This document shows, in pieces, positions 1 to 8,041 of a stretch of 64,000 bases of DNA. The position numbers were made by a program, and so were the translations under genes. Below the pieces are notes generated by a model, which was not told the origin of the DNA, searched no databases, and saw only the letters and a program-made list of their open reading frames with translations. Position 1 is the first letter of the stretch. Each line of letters opens with the position of its first letter. This DNA is from Actinomycetospora lutea (GTDB taxonomy: Bacteria; Actinomycetota; Actinomycetes; Mycobacteriales; Pseudonocardiaceae), in assembly GCF_028737205.1 (NCBI RefSeq), contig NZ_JAQZAL010000001.1, forward strand, positions 248,001-312,000, in the 5' to 3' direction.

Positions 1-829
1 CCCAGTCCTTGGGCACGGCGTCGACCGCGGCGCGCAGATCGTCGAGCACCGTGGCGTTCGCCTCCTCGAGGCCCGCGACGTCGCGCGGGGCGCCGCGGTC
101 GCCGGCGCGGACGTGGGCGGACCGGCCCAGCAGGCCGAGGAGGTCGTCGCCGACCTCGTCGCGCAGGAACGCGGCGTCGGCGTCGTCGGCCACCTTGTTG
201 CCGACGACGGCCAGGCGCACGCCGAAGTCGCGGGCGTAGCCGGCGTACTGGCGGTACACGCCGACCGAGCGCAGGGTCGGCTCGCAGACCAGGAACGTCA
301 GGTCGAAGCGGGTGAACAGGCCGGAGGCGAAGGCGTCGGCGCCGGCGGTCATGTCGACGACGACGTACTCGCCCGGGCCGTCGACCAGGTGGCCCAGCAG
401 CAGCTCCACGGCGCCGGTCTTGGCGTGGAAGCAGGCGACGCCCAGGTCGGCCTCGTCGAACGCCCCGGCCAGGCCGAGCCGCACACAGGGCACGACCTCG
501 CGGACGGCGGCGTCGTAGACCGGGTTGTCCTCGACGACGCGCAGCAGCCGCGAGCCGCGCCCGGGCGGCGTCGTCTTGATCATCTGGTCGGCCGACGGGA
601 TGCGCGGGTTGTCGCCGCGCAGCCACTCCTTGATCAGGCCCAGGTGCCCGGGCAGGGTCGGGAGGCCGGCCGCGTCCTCCTCGGACGCGCCCAGGGCCAC
701 GGCGAGGTTCTGGTTGATGTCGGCGTCCAGCGCCAGCACCGGGGCGCCGGCGGCGGCCGCCCGGAGCGCGAACAGCGAGGCGCAGGTGGTCTTCCCGCTC
801 CCGCCCTTGCCGACGAACGCGACCTTCAC
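1..829 (-). CDS. CooC/MinD-type ATPase, N-terminal 276 codons (runs off window start)
   Basis: This is a P-loop ATPase of the SIMIBI class. CooC-like members help metal insertion into nickel enzymes, but no client enzyme is visible, so its partner is unknown. The product opens with MKVAFVGKGGSGKTT, a deviant Walker A with the signature lysine, followed by LALDADINQN with Asp35 and Asp37. Next come VVVDMTAGAD at about 157-165, VCEPT at 181 and the base-contact motif VGNKV at 209. No membrane segment is seen. The GTG start puts the first strand directly before the P-loop and is preceded by a purine-rich GAGAGGGG six bases upstream. The frame is still open at base 1, so the C-terminus is missing. 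It is divergent from the luciferase-like gene at 879. Confidence 0.85.
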   Translation of the reverse strand, partial: MKVAFVGKGGSGKTTCASLFALRAAAAGAPVLALDADINQNLAVALGASEEDAAGLPTLPGHLGLIKEWLRGDNPRIPSADQMIKTTPPGRGSRLLRVVEDNPVYDAAVREVVPCVRLGLAGAFDEADLGVACFHAKTGAVELLLGHLVDGPGEYVVVDMTAGADAFASGLFTRFDLTFLVCEPTLRSVGVYRQYAGYARDFGVRLAVVGNKVADDADAAFLRDEVGDDLLGLLGRSAHVRAGDRGAPRDVAGLEEANATVLDDLRAAVDAVPKDW

Positions 830-860
830 CCGCGACCCCTCTCGTGACGCTGCGCCGAAC

Positions 861-872
861 GAGTGGTTACTC
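861..872. promoter_or_regulatory. Possible repressor operator, GAGTGGTTACTC
   Basis: The 12-mer has inverted GAGT/ACTC arms and overlaps the probable -10 hexamer of the gene at 879, a position where a bound repressor would block transcription. It lies between two divergent genes. The longer string CCGAACGAGTGGTT (855-868) recurs exactly at 59440-59453. The regulator is unknown. Confidence 0.35.
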
Positions 873-873
873 T
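868..873 (+). promoter_or_regulatory. Probable -10 hexamer TACTCT of a leaderless transcript
   Basis: TACTCT fits TANNNT and ends five bases before the ATG at 879. No Shine-Dalgarno sequence is present, so the mRNA probably starts at or next to the start codon. Confidence 0.5.
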
Positions 874-878
874 AAGTC

Positions 879-1898
879 ATGCGTGGCGATGCATGTGCAG
901 GCACCGTCCGTCTCGGGCTCTTCCTGATCTCCCCCCAGTGGCCCGGCCGCGGCCACGGCGAGGCGCTCGCGGAGACCGTTCGGCTCGCCGTGCTCGCCGA
1001 CCGCCTGGGCCTCGACGACGTCTGGCTCGCCGAGCACCACTTCGTCTCCTACGGCGTCTGCCCCTCGGCGACGACGCTCGCGGGGCACCTGCTCGCGGCG
1101 ACGCCCCGGATCGGCGTGGGGACGGCGGTGAGCGTCCTGCCGGTCGCGCACCCGGTGGCGCTCGCCGAGCAGGCCGCGATGCTCGACCAGTTGGCGCCGG
1201 GCCGCTTCACGCTCGGCGTCGGGCGGGGCGGTCCGTGGCGCGAGCTCGTGGTGCAGGGCGGGGGGACGGCGCGCTTCGAGCGGGGCCTGGCCGAGGAGCT
1301 GGACGCGCTGCTCGGGGCGTGGCGGGCGCCGACGGTCGCGGGTGCGGGGCCCGTGCTGGCGTTCCCCGAGGTGGCGGTCGTGCCGCGCCCGGCGACGCCC
1401 GGGGGGCCGCCGGTGCGGGTGGCGGCGACCTCGGGGGCCACCGTCGACCTCGCCGCCGACCGCGACCTGCCCCTGCTGCTCGGGATGCACGCCGACGACG
1501 CCGAGCGGGGCGCCATGGTGCGCCGCTGGGACGCGCGGGCGGGGCGCGCCGGCGAGCACGTCGGCGTGGGGATCGCGCACGTCGCGGACACCCGGGCGCA
1601 GGCGCGGCGGGCGGTGCGCGAGGCCCTGCCGACCTGGCTCGGCCCGGGGCTCGCGGGCCACGTGCGCGCCGACGGCGCCCCGCGGACCCTGCGCGATCCC
1701 GTCGCCTACACCGACCTGCTGTGCGGGCTGCACCCCGTCGGCACGGTCGAGGACGTCGCCGAGCACATGGAGCGGACCGCCGCGGCGACGGGCCTGCGGC
1801 GCCTCGCGCTCATGGTGCAGACCACCGCCGACCCCGCCCGTACCACCGAGACCGTGGAGGCCCTGGCCTCCCTCCGTGAGCGCTTTCGGGGGCCATAG
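879..1898 (+). CDS. LLM-class flavin-dependent oxidoreductase (bacterial luciferase fold)
   Basis: The 339-residue protein has the luciferase-like TIM-barrel pattern: VRLGLFLISPQ near the N-terminus, the barrel motif LGLDDVWLAEHHF at about 47-59, RIGVGTAVSVLPVAHPVALAEQAAMLDQLAPGRFTLGVGRG at 88-128, and a conserved C-terminal helix region. Members use reduced FMN or F420 to oxidise small organic substrates; the substrate cannot be read from sequence. The final codons and stop (TAG) lie inside a 40-base palindrome (1876-1915) that probably ends transcription. A second family member lies downstream at 2475, separated by an SRPBCC gene, but the two share little sequence and are not an obvious recent duplication. 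Confidence 0.85.
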   Translation: MRGDACAGTVRLGLFLISPQWPGRGHGEALAETVRLAVLADRLGLDDVWLAEHHFVSYGVCPSATTLAGHLLAATPRIGVGTAVSVLPVAHPVALAEQAAMLDQLAPGRFTLGVGRGGPWRELVVQGGGTARFERGLAEELDALLGAWRAPTVAGAGPVLAFPEVAVVPRPATPGGPPVRVAATSGATVDLAADRDLPLLLGMHADDAERGAMVRRWDARAGRAGEHVGVGIAHVADTRAQARRAVREALPTWLGPGLAGHVRADGAPRTLRDPVAYTDLLCGLHPVGTVEDVAEHMERTAAATGLRRLALMVQTTADPARTTETVEALASLRERFRGP

Positions 1899-1915
1899 CC
1901 CCGGAAAGCGCTCAC
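1876..1915. terminator. 40-base GTGAGCG palindrome, copy 1
   Basis: The left arm GTGAGCGCTTTCGGGGGCCA pairs with the right arm TAGCCCCGGAAAGCGCTCAC at 18 of 20 positions. It overlaps the 3' end of the flavin oxidoreductase gene, and its TAG stop falls near the centre. Copies 2 and 3 (27085 and 32688) have the same outer GTGAGCG/CGCTCAC. It is read as a rho-independent-like terminator that lacks a U tract, as is usual in high-GC actinobacteria. Confidence 0.7.
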
Positions 1916-1953
1916 GGGGAAACGCTGGATATCGGGCACGTACTCAGCGGCGC

Positions 1954-1959
1954 TAGGCT
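1954..1959 (+). promoter_or_regulatory. Probable -10 hexamer TAGGCT, leaderless
   Basis: TAGGCT is followed by six bases and then the ATG at 1966. There is no ribosome-binding site, so the transcript is likely leaderless. Confidence 0.5.
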
Positions 1960-1965
1960 CGGCCG

Positions 1966-2475
1966 ATGCGCTACGCGGACCGCCCGACCGTCGAGGCCGA
2001 AGTCCACATCGCGGCGCCGCTCGCCCGGGTGTGGCCGTTCGTGCGGGACATCGGCGTCGTCGCCGACACCTCCGAGGAGCTGCAGGAGGCGCACTGGCTC
2101 CCCGCACCCGACGGGCCGGGGGAGGGCGACGCGCCGGCGGTCGGGCACCGCTTCCGCGGCCGCAACGCCCACCCGCAGGCCGGCGAGTGGGAGACCGTCT
2201 CGACCGTCGTCGAGTGCGACGAGGCGCGCCGCTTCGCCTGGGCGGTGATGGACACCGAGAACCCGACCGCGGTCTGGCGCTTCACGCTCACCCCGGTCGA
2301 GGGCGGCACCGAGCTGCGCCAGTGGGCGCAGATGGGGCCCGGTCCGTCCAACCTGACCGCGGTCATCGAGCGCATGCCCGACAAGGAGGAGCGGATCGTC
2401 GCCGGCCGCCTGCGCGAGTGGCGGGCGAGCATCGAGCGCACCCTCGCCGGGATCAAGGAACGCGCCGAGGCCTGA
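1966..2475 (+). CDS. SRPBCC (START/polyketide-cyclase-like) family protein
   Basis: The 169-residue cytoplasmic protein fits the helix-grip fold. It has VEAEVHIAAPLARVWPFVRDI at the N-terminus, a central WETVSTVVECDEARRFAWAV strand pair, WRFTLTPVEGGTELRQWAQMG, and a long C-terminal helix (RIVAGRLREWRASIERTLAGIKE). Such proteins bind hydrophobic ligands; no catalytic residue can be assigned. Its stop overlaps the start of the next flavin oxidoreductase as TGATG, so the two are probably translated together and may act on the same compound. Its own promoter hexamer lies just upstream. Confidence 0.8.
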   Translation: MRYADRPTVEAEVHIAAPLARVWPFVRDIGVVADTSEELQEAHWLPAPDGPGEGDAPAVGHRFRGRNAHPQAGEWETVSTVVECDEARRFAWAVMDTENPTAVWRFTLTPVEGGTELRQWAQMGPGPSNLTAVIERMPDKEERIVAGRLREWRASIERTLAGIKERAEA

Positions 2476-3572
2476 TGCGCACCGCCACCACGATCGAGGC
2501 CTCCGGGGCGTCGTGGGCCGAGACCGTCGACTTCGTCGTCGAGGCCGAACGGCTCGGGCTCGACGCCTGCTGGGTCGCCGAGGCGTGGGGCTCCGACGCG
2601 CCGTCGCCGCTGGGCTACCTCGCCGCGCGCACCGAGCGGATGCTGCTCGGCTCCGGGGTCGTGCAGGTGGGCACGCGCTCGCCCGCCCTCGTCGCGCAGA
2701 CCGCCCTGACCCTGCAGATGATGTCGCAGGGCCGCTTCCTGCTCGGGCTCGGCAGCTCCGGGCCGCAGGTGCTCGAGGGGCTGCACGGGGTGCCGTTCGC
2801 CCACCCGCTGGGCCGGATGCGCGAGACTGTCGCGGTCGTCCGCCGCGTGATGGCGGGGGAGAAGGTCACCCACGACGGCCGGCACGTCACCCTGCCGCTG
2901 CCCGGCGGGGAGGCGCGCCCGATGCGGGTGTCGGTCACCGCCGAGCGGCCGGTCCCGATCTACCTCGCCACCCTGTCGCCGAAGATGCTGCGCCTGACCG
3001 GCGAGGTCGCCGACGGCTGGCTCGGCACGAGCTTCGTCCCCGAGGGCGCCGCGACGTCGCTCGACCCGCTCGCCGAGGGCGCCGCGGCCGCCGGGCGCAC
3101 GCTCGCCGACCTCGACCTGTGCCAGGGAGCCGAGATCGCCTTCGCGCGGGACGAGGACGAGCTCGCGACGATGCTCGACGAGCGGCGCGCGGGCCTCGCG
3201 TTCAGCCTCGGTGGCATGGGGTCGGCGACCCGGAACTTCTACCACGACGCCTACGCCCGCCAGGGCTTCGCCGACGTCGCCGCCGAGGTCCGGGCGCTGT
3301 GGCTCGCCGGACGCCGCGACGACGCCGCGGCCGCGGTGCCCCGCGCGATGGTCGCCGCGACCACGCTGATCGGCACCGACGACGGCGTGCGCGAGCGGCT
3401 GGCGGTGTGGCGCGACGCCGGCGTCACGACCGTGCGGCTCTACCCGGCGGGCGCCGACCTGCAGGAGCGGCTCGCGACGTTGGCGCGCGGCATCGAGCTC
3501 GTGCGGGACACGGAGCACTCAGGGGAGCACGCCGACAGGGGAGCCGGACCCTCTAGGAAGGTGTCGACATGA
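2475..3572 (+). CDS. LLM-class F420/FMN-dependent oxidoreductase
   Basis: The 365-residue product has luciferase-family features: ETVDFVVEAERLGLDACWVAEAWGSDAPSPLGYLAARTERMLLGSGV near the start, SPALVAQTALTLQMMSQGRFLLGLGSSGPQVLEGLHG, and PIYLATLSPKMLRLTGEVADGWLGTSFVP, the signature of the F420-dependent LLM subgroup. The substrate is unknown. The ATG at 2475 is chosen because it overlaps the upstream TGA. A longer in-frame opening back to 2031 would overwrite the SRPBCC gene. The stop overlaps the ATG of the HxlR regulator (ATGA), which makes a three-gene unit of SRPBCC, oxidoreductase and regulator. Confidence 0.85.
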   Translation: MRTATTIEASGASWAETVDFVVEAERLGLDACWVAEAWGSDAPSPLGYLAARTERMLLGSGVVQVGTRSPALVAQTALTLQMMSQGRFLLGLGSSGPQVLEGLHGVPFAHPLGRMRETVAVVRRVMAGEKVTHDGRHVTLPLPGGEARPMRVSVTAERPVPIYLATLSPKMLRLTGEVADGWLGTSFVPEGAATSLDPLAEGAAAAGRTLADLDLCQGAEIAFARDEDELATMLDERRAGLAFSLGGMGSATRNFYHDAYARQGFADVAAEVRALWLAGRRDDAAAAVPRAMVAATTLIGTDDGVRERLAVWRDAGVTTVRLYPAGADLQERLATLARGIELVRDTEHSGEHADRGAGPSRKVST

Positions 3573-4051
3573 CCACGTCCCTGCGCTGGCGCGACATCGA
3601 CAGCGGCGCCTGCTCGATCGCGCGCACGATGGCCGTGCTCGGCGAGCCGTGGACGGTGCTCGTGGTGCGGGACCTGCTCCACGGCGTGCGCCGGTTCGAC
3701 GACCTCGTCGCGCACCTCGGGATCGCGCGGACCGTGCTCACCCGGCGGCTCGCGGTGCTGGCCGAGGCGGGGCTGGTGGAGACCGCCGAGTACCGCGAGC
3801 CCGGGCGGCGCACCCGCCGCGAGTACCGGCTCACCGAGGCCGGTCAGGATCTCCGGCCCGTGCTGCTCGCGCTCATGGCCTACGGCGACCGCCACCGCGC
3901 CGACGGGCCGCCCGTGGTGGTGCGCCACGAGGGCTGCGGGGAGCCCGTGGCGCTGGTGGCGGAGTGCGCCGCCGGCCACCGCCTCGGCGCCGACGACGGG
4001 ATGCGCAGCACGCCGGGTCCGGGGACCCGGCGCGCCGCGCCTCCGGACTGA
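3569..4051 (+). CDS. HxlR-family winged-helix transcriptional regulator
   Basis: The 160-residue protein carries the HxlR winged helix: CSIARTMAVLGEPWTVLVVRDLLHGVRRFDDL at about 14-45, the recognition helix region TVLTRRLAVLAEAGLVE at 54-70 and the wing YREPGRRTRREYRLTEAG. The C-terminal part contains paired cysteines (HEGCGEP and AECAAGHRL), a zinc-ribbon-like tail seen in many actinobacterial HxlR proteins. AGGAAGG lies about eight bases before the ATG. It is coupled to the oxidoreductase gene, so it most likely controls its own operon in response to that enzyme's substrate (inference). The stop is one base from the stop of the convergent SRPBCC gene. Confidence 0.9.
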   Translation: MTTSLRWRDIDSGACSIARTMAVLGEPWTVLVVRDLLHGVRRFDDLVAHLGIARTVLTRRLAVLAEAGLVETAEYREPGRRTRREYRLTEAGQDLRPVLLALMAYGDRHRADGPPVVVRHEGCGEPVALVAECAAGHRLGADDGMRSTPGPGTRRAAPPD

Positions 4052-4052
4052 C

Positions 4053-4526
4053 CTACTGCGCGGCGTCGGCGACCTTGTCGATCGTCCGGGTCATCTGGTC
4101 CTCGGTGATCATCGGGAAGAAGCCCTTGAACTGGTCGTCCTGCACGCCGCTCCAGTCGTAGACCTGCGTGACCGCGGTGCCGTGGCCCGAGGGCTCGAGC
4201 TTCCAGGTCCAGACGTGGCCCTTGGCGGTGACGTCGCCGAGCTTGTCGGTGTAGCCGTCGAGCGGGTGCAGCTGGGGCGCCCAGGCGATCTCGCGGTCCT
4301 GCTCGAAGGACGTGACGGTGTTGAGCATCTGGTAGTCGCCCAGCGCGTCGTTGCGCATGTTCATGACGAACTGGTCGCCGACGCCGCTGACCGTCGCGCT
4401 GCCGTCGACGCCCTGCAGCATGCCCGCGCCGTCGAACTCGTGGTGCCGCCCGGGCGAGGCCAGCAGTGCGAACAGCTGGTCGGGCTTGGCGTCGACGGTG
4501 CGGGTCACGGTGATCTGGTCACTCAT
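4053..4526 (-). CDS. SRPBCC family protein
   Basis: The 157-residue product starts MSDQITVTRTVDAKPDQLFALLASPGRHHEFDGAGML, a typical START/AHSA-like opening. It continues with strands GVGDQFVMNMRNDALGDYQMLNTV and VWTWKLEPSGHGTAVTQVYDWSGVQ and ends in a C-terminal helix. The fold makes a ligand pocket; the ligand is unknown. The ATG at 4526 is the first good start after the fold begins, since an upstream extension in this frame belongs to other genes. It is convergent with the HxlR gene and lies downstream of the sugar-dehydrogenase-like lipoprotein on the same strand, 59 bases away. Confidence 0.8.
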   Translation of the reverse strand: MSDQITVTRTVDAKPDQLFALLASPGRHHEFDGAGMLQGVDGSATVSGVGDQFVMNMRNDALGDYQMLNTVTSFEQDREIAWAPQLHPLDGYTDKLGDVTAKGHVWTWKLEPSGHGTAVTQVYDWSGVQDDQFKGFFPMITEDQMTRTIDKVADAAQ

Positions 4527-4585
4527 GGTGGTGTCGTGCCCGTCGCGCTCGCCGACCAAACGGTTGGGCACGACCGACGACGGGC

Positions 4586-5992
4586 TCAGCGCCCGGGCGG
4601 CGCCAGGCGGTACACCGCGTTCGCCCCGTCGTCGGTGACGTAGACCGCGCCGTCGGGGCCGGGCACCGCGGCCACCGGGCGGCCCCAGCGCGAGCCGTCC
4701 GGGGCCTGGAAGCCGCCGACGAGGGTGCGCTGGCCGTCGAGCCCCCCGTTGCGCCAGGGGTAGAACGACACCTCGGGCGCGCGGGGTGTCTGCCGGTTCC
4801 ACGACCCGTGCACCCCGACCAGCGCGCCCGGCCCGTACGGCGCCGGCAGCGCGCCGAAGGCGAGGCCCAGTGGGGCGGAGTGGGCGCCCATCGTCTGCTC
4901 GACCGGGGTCAGCGACGCGCAGTCCAGGGCGCGGCCGTCGGGGTTGGTCTCGGCGTCGGCGACGAACGGGACGTCGGACGGGTCGAGGGCGCTGCCGGGG
5001 ACGCCGGGCTGCACGTCGGGGTCGGGGTTGCAGTACGGCCAGCCCACGTCGCGCCCGGGGTAGAGGCGGGCGAGCTCCTCGGGCGGGTGGTCGTCGACGT
5101 AGTCGGGGACGACCTGCCCGCGGGCGGAGCCGTCGTTCTCGCCGTAGGGCCGGTCGTAGGGGAAGGGGATGTCGTCGCGGTTGTTCACCGCGGTCCACAC
5201 CGCGCCGTCCGGGGCGATCGCGAGGCCGGTGCCGTTGCGGACGCCGCGCGCGTAGGGCTCGGCGGGCCCGCCGCCCGGCGGGACGCGCAGGATCGCGGCA
5301 CGCTGCGGGGTCGACTCCCGGTCCTGCGGGGACACGTTGGCGGTCGAGCCGACCGAGATGTAGACCGCGCCGTCCGGGCCGACGGCGACGCTCTTGAGCG
5401 CGTGGGCGTACGCCCCGCGCAGGTCGGGGCTGCGCGCGTCGGGCAGGTCGTCGACCACCGTGGTGGGCGAGCCCAGCCGCCCCTCCGCGTAGGGGTAGGA
5501 GCGCACGGCGTCGCTCTCGGCGACGTAGAGCGTCGAGCCGGAGAACCACAGCCCGTGCGGCTGTGTCAGGCCGCTGACCAGCGACGTCGTCGTGGGGCCG
5601 CCGGCACCGGCGACGAGGCGCACCACCTCGCCCGCGCCGGGGCGCGAGACGAGCAGGGCGCCGTCGGGCGCGAACGCCGCCATGCGGGCGCCGTCCACGC
5701 GGGCCCAGACCGACAGCGACCAGCCCGCGGGCACGAGCGCCCGGCGCGCGGTGTCGAACGGCTCGGCGCCGAGCCCGGGCGGGACCGCCACGGGGGTCGC
5801 GACCAGCGCCTGGGTGGCCGCGCCGGCGGGAGCGGGCTCCTGCTCGCCGATCGGGCCGGCCGACGCCGTGCGGGCCGGGTCGGGCGGGCCCGCGGGCGGG
5901 GCGGGGTCGGGCGCGCCGCACGCGGCGACCAGCGCGAGGAGTGCGAGGAGTGCGAGGAGTGCGGTGGCCGCCGCGACCCGTCTGCCGACCAT
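4586..5992 (-). CDS. PQQ-type sugar/sorbosone dehydrogenase-like lipoprotein
   Basis: The 468-residue protein is a secreted beta-propeller of the glucose/sorbosone dehydrogenase family. It begins [19 protein letters not shown] and runs to a lipobox LVAAC at about residue 25, so it should be anchored outside the membrane. The propeller shows repeated blade motifs (VAVGPDGAVYISVGS, LAIAPDGAVWTAVNNRDD, VPGPDGAVYVTDDGANAVYRL) and the loop ARLYPGRDVGWPYCNPD. These enzymes oxidise sugars using PQQ, although many homologues have no proven activity. The start at 5992 is preferred to an ATG 48 bases upstream because it places the signal peptide at the N-terminus. A 9-base tandem repeat encodes the signal-peptide core. 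Confidence 0.8.
   Translation of the reverse strand: MVGRRVAAATALLALLALLALVAACGAPDPAPPAGPPDPARTASAGPIGEQEPAPAGAATQALVATPVAVPPGLGAEPFDTARRALVPAGWSLSVWARVDGARMAAFAPDGALLVSRPGAGEVVRLVAGAGGPTTTSLVSGLTQPHGLWFSGSTLYVAESDAVRSYPYAEGRLGSPTTVVDDLPDARSPDLRGAYAHALKSVAVGPDGAVYISVGSTANVSPQDRESTPQRAAILRVPPGGGPAEPYARGVRNGTGLAIAPDGAVWTAVNNRDDIPFPYDRPYGENDGSARGQVVPDYVDDHPPEELARLYPGRDVGWPYCNPDPDVQPGVPGSALDPSDVPFVADAETNPDGRALDCASLTPVEQTMGAHSAPLGLAFGALPAPYGPGALVGVHGSWNRQTPRAPEVSFYPWRNGGLDGQRTLVGGFQAPDGSRWGRPVAAVPGPDGAVYVTDDGANAVYRLAPPGR
5934..5960. repeat. 9-base tandem repeat, three copies, inside the lipoprotein signal peptide
   Basis: GCGAGGAGT (top strand) is repeated three times and encodes the Leu-Leu-Ala run in the hydrophobic core of the signal peptide on the minus strand. 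Copy changes would lengthen or shorten that core by three residues without a frameshift. Confidence 0.8.
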
Positions 5993-6070
5993 GCACGAAC
6001 CCCTCGTCCTCGACGGCCCGACCCGGGTCGAGCCCACCACACGCCCGGTGGCGTCGCGCGGGGGGTCGGC

Positions 6071-6565
6071 CTAGTCGCGGAGGATCAAACAGCTCGACGT
6101 GGCCTCGGCGACCAGGCGGCCGCGGCCGTCGACGAGCTCGGCGCGCGCGAGCGCGGTGCTGCGCCCGGAGTGCACGACGTGGCCGGTGGCGCGGGCGGTG
6201 CCCGAGTCGGCGGTGAGGCGGCGCAGGAACTTCACCGAGAGGTCGAGGCTCGTGTAGCCGACGCCGGCGGGCAGGGTGCTGTGCACGGCGCAGCCGGCCG
6301 CCGAGTCGAGCAGCGTCGCGTAGATGCCGCCGTGGACCGAGCCGATGGGGTTGTAGTGGTACTCGGCGGGCTCGACGGTGAAGACGACCCGGCCGGGCTC
6401 GACCGACTCCACCCCGGCACCCACGAGCGTCATGATCGGCGGTGGCGGGAGCGTCCCGTCGGCCATGGCCTGCAGGAACGCCAGCCCGTCGCGCCCGCTC
6501 GCCGCGGCGGCGAGCGTCCGGGGGTCGGACCAGGTGTGGGTGCGCTCGCGCGTCGTGACGTCCAT
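6071..6565 (-). CDS. PaaI-type hotdog-fold acyl-CoA thioesterase
   Basis: The 164-residue product carries the hotdog-fold thioesterase core: PPPPIMTLVGAGVESVEPGRVVFTVEPAEYHYNPIGSVHGGIYATLLDSAAGCAV, with the HGG(I/M) motif, and YTSLDLSVKFLRRLTADSG. Enzymes of this group hydrolyse small or aromatic acyl-CoA thioesters in the cytoplasm. The ATG at 6565 is chosen over an ATG at 6622 because AGGAG lies about six bases before it and the upstream extension is not fold-like. A probable -10, TACGAT on the minus strand, sits about 30 bases upstream. It runs in the same direction as the lipoprotein gene, with a 78-base gap. Confidence 0.87.
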   Translation of the reverse strand: MDVTTRERTHTWSDPRTLAAAASGRDGLAFLQAMADGTLPPPPIMTLVGAGVESVEPGRVVFTVEPAEYHYNPIGSVHGGIYATLLDSAAGCAVHSTLPAGVGYTSLDLSVKFLRRLTADSGTARATGHVVHSGRSTALARAELVDGRGRLVAEATSSCLILRD

Positions 6566-6593
6566 CGGGCTCCTGTTCGCCGGGGTGCTGAGT

Positions 6594-6599
6594 ATCGTA
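6594..6599 (-). promoter_or_regulatory. Probable -10 hexamer TACGAT of the thioesterase gene
   Basis: Read on the minus strand, TACGAT lies 28 bases before the ATG at 6565, giving a short leader that contains the AGGAG ribosome-binding site. Confidence 0.45.
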
Positions 6600-6655
6600 T
6601 CGGGACTCAGGCGTGTCGGCACCGTACCGTCCCTCCGCCGCCGTGAGGACCTCGG

Positions 6656-6661
6656 TAGACT
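6656..6661 (+). promoter_or_regulatory. Probable -10 hexamer TAGACT of yebC
   Basis: TAGACT followed by GGATCG is a strong actinobacterial -10. It implies a leader of about 100 bases before yebC; the leader is GC-rich and I saw no known riboswitch in it. Confidence 0.45.
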
Positions 6662-6771
6662 GGATCGCCGGAAGTGTGCGCGGCGCCAGCCGCCGTCTGT
6701 GCCGGCCGGACCCTCCGGGAGCGGCGCCGCGGGATGTCCCGCGAGGCACGCGCGAGACGTAAGGGGAGACG

Positions 6772-7533
6772 ATGAGCGGCCACTCCAAGTGGGCGACCAC
6801 GAAGCACAAGAAGGCCGCGATCGACGCCAAGCGCGGCAAGATGTTCGCGAAGCTGATCAAGAACATCGAGGTCGCGGCACGGACCGGCGGCGGCGACCCG
6901 GCGGCCAACCCGACGCTCTACGACGCCATCCAGAAGGCGAAGAAGACCTCGGTCCCCAACGACAACATCGACCGCGCGGTCAAGCGCGGGTCGGGCGCCG
7001 AGGCGGGCGGGGCCGACTACCAGGCCATCACCTACGAGGGCTACGCCCCGGGCGGTGTCGCCGTGCTCGTCGAGTGCCTCACCGACAACAAGAACCGCGC
7101 CGCGGGCGAGGTCCGCACCGCCATGAACCGCAACGGCGGCGCGATGGCCGACCCGGGCTCGGTGGCCTACCTGTTCACCCGCAAGGGCGTCATCATCGTC
7201 CCCAAGGAGCAGGCCGGCGGCGAGCTCGCCGAGGACGACCTGCTGCTCGCCGTGCTCGAGGCCGGCGCCGAGGAGGTCAACGACTACGGCGAGAACTTCG
7301 AGGTGCTCACCGATCCCTCGGACCTCGTCGCGGTCCGCACCGCGCTGCAGGAGGCCGACGTCGACTACGACTCCTCCGAGGTGTCGTTCGTGCCGTCGAT
7401 GAACGTCGAGGTCGACGCCGACGGCGCCCGCAAGGTGCTGCGGATCATCGACGCGCTCGAGGACTCCGACGACGTGCAGAACGTCTACTCGAACTTCGAC
7501 GCCTCCGACGAGGTCATGGCCGAGGTCGGCTGA
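6772..7533 (+). CDS. yebC: YebC/PmpR-family protein
   Basis: The 253-residue protein has the full YebC pattern: [37 protein letters not shown] at the N-terminus, [17 protein letters not shown] at about 60-76, [38 protein letters not shown], then the third domain with [27 protein letters not shown]. The length is normal for the family. YebC proteins were described as transcriptional regulators, and members of the family have also been linked to relief of ribosome stalling on proline stretches. AAGGGGAGA lies before the ATG. In many actinobacteria yebC directly precedes ruvC; here about 5.3 kb and six other genes intervene. Confidence 0.96.
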   Translation: MSGHSKWATTKHKKAAIDAKRGKMFAKLIKNIEVAARTGGGDPAANPTLYDAIQKAKKTSVPNDNIDRAVKRGSGAEAGGADYQAITYEGYAPGGVAVLVECLTDNKNRAAGEVRTAMNRNGGAMADPGSVAYLFTRKGVIIVPKEQAGGELAEDDLLLAVLEAGAEEVNDYGENFEVLTDPSDLVAVRTALQEADVDYDSSEVSFVPSMNVEVDADGARKVLRIIDALEDSDDVQNVYSNFDASDEVMAEVG

Positions 7534-7534
7534 G

Positions 7535-8041
7535 GTGGTGGACCTCGCCCCCTGCGTCGTCGCCGAGCTCGGGGCGGCGGACGCGGGCGAGGCCCTCACC
7601 GTGCAGTACGCGGCCTACCTCGCCGAGGCGCGTCGCTACGGCACCACCGAGATCCCGCCGCTGCGCGAGACGGTCGCGGGGCTCGCGGCCGATCTCGGGC
7701 GCCCCGACGTGCGCGGTTTCGGCGCGTGGGCGGGGCAGCGGCTGGTCGGGTCGGTGCGCCTGCGCGGGGAGGGGATCGGCACCGGCTCGGGCTGCGTCGA
7801 GCTCGCGCGCTACTCGGTCGCCCCCGACGCCCAGGGCCACGGCGTGGGCCGGGCGCTGATGGAGCGCGCGCACGCCGAGCTCGCGGCGGGCGACGTCAGC
7901 TGGCTCGTCACCGGCGCCCGCAGCGAGGAGAACCTGCGGCTCTACCGGCGCGCGGGCTACGAGGAGACCGGGCGGCTCGTCGACAGCGCGGGCGTCGAGC
8001 TGCTGCGGCTCGAGCGCCTCGCCCCCCGATGCGTCGCGTGA
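7535..8041 (+). CDS. GNAT-family N-acetyltransferase
   Basis: The 168-residue GNAT protein contains the acetyl-CoA binding signature LARYSVAPDAQGHGVGRALMERAHAEL at about 90-116 (Q/R-x-x-G-x-G/A pattern as QGHGVG) and the C-terminal WLVTGARSEENLRLYRRAGYEETGRL typical of the fold. The acceptor is unknown. The GTG start lies one base after the yebC stop, suggesting a joint transcript. The stop lies 10 bases inside the next gene in another frame, so translation is likely coupled to the EEP-fold protein. Confidence 0.87.
   Translation: MVDLAPCVVAELGAADAGEALTVQYAAYLAEARRYGTTEIPPLRETVAGLAADLGRPDVRGFGAWAGQRLVGSVRLRGEGIGTGSGCVELARYSVAPDAQGHGVGRALMERAHAELAAGDVSWLVTGARSEENLRLYRRAGYEETGRLVDSAGVELLRLERLAPRCVA

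Noticed and set aside
879..4051. Two luciferase-like enzymes with SRPBCC and HxlR genes as a biosynthetic gene cluster
   Set aside because: No synthase, ligase, transporter or resistance gene lies nearby. A small catabolic or detoxification operon is the simpler reading.
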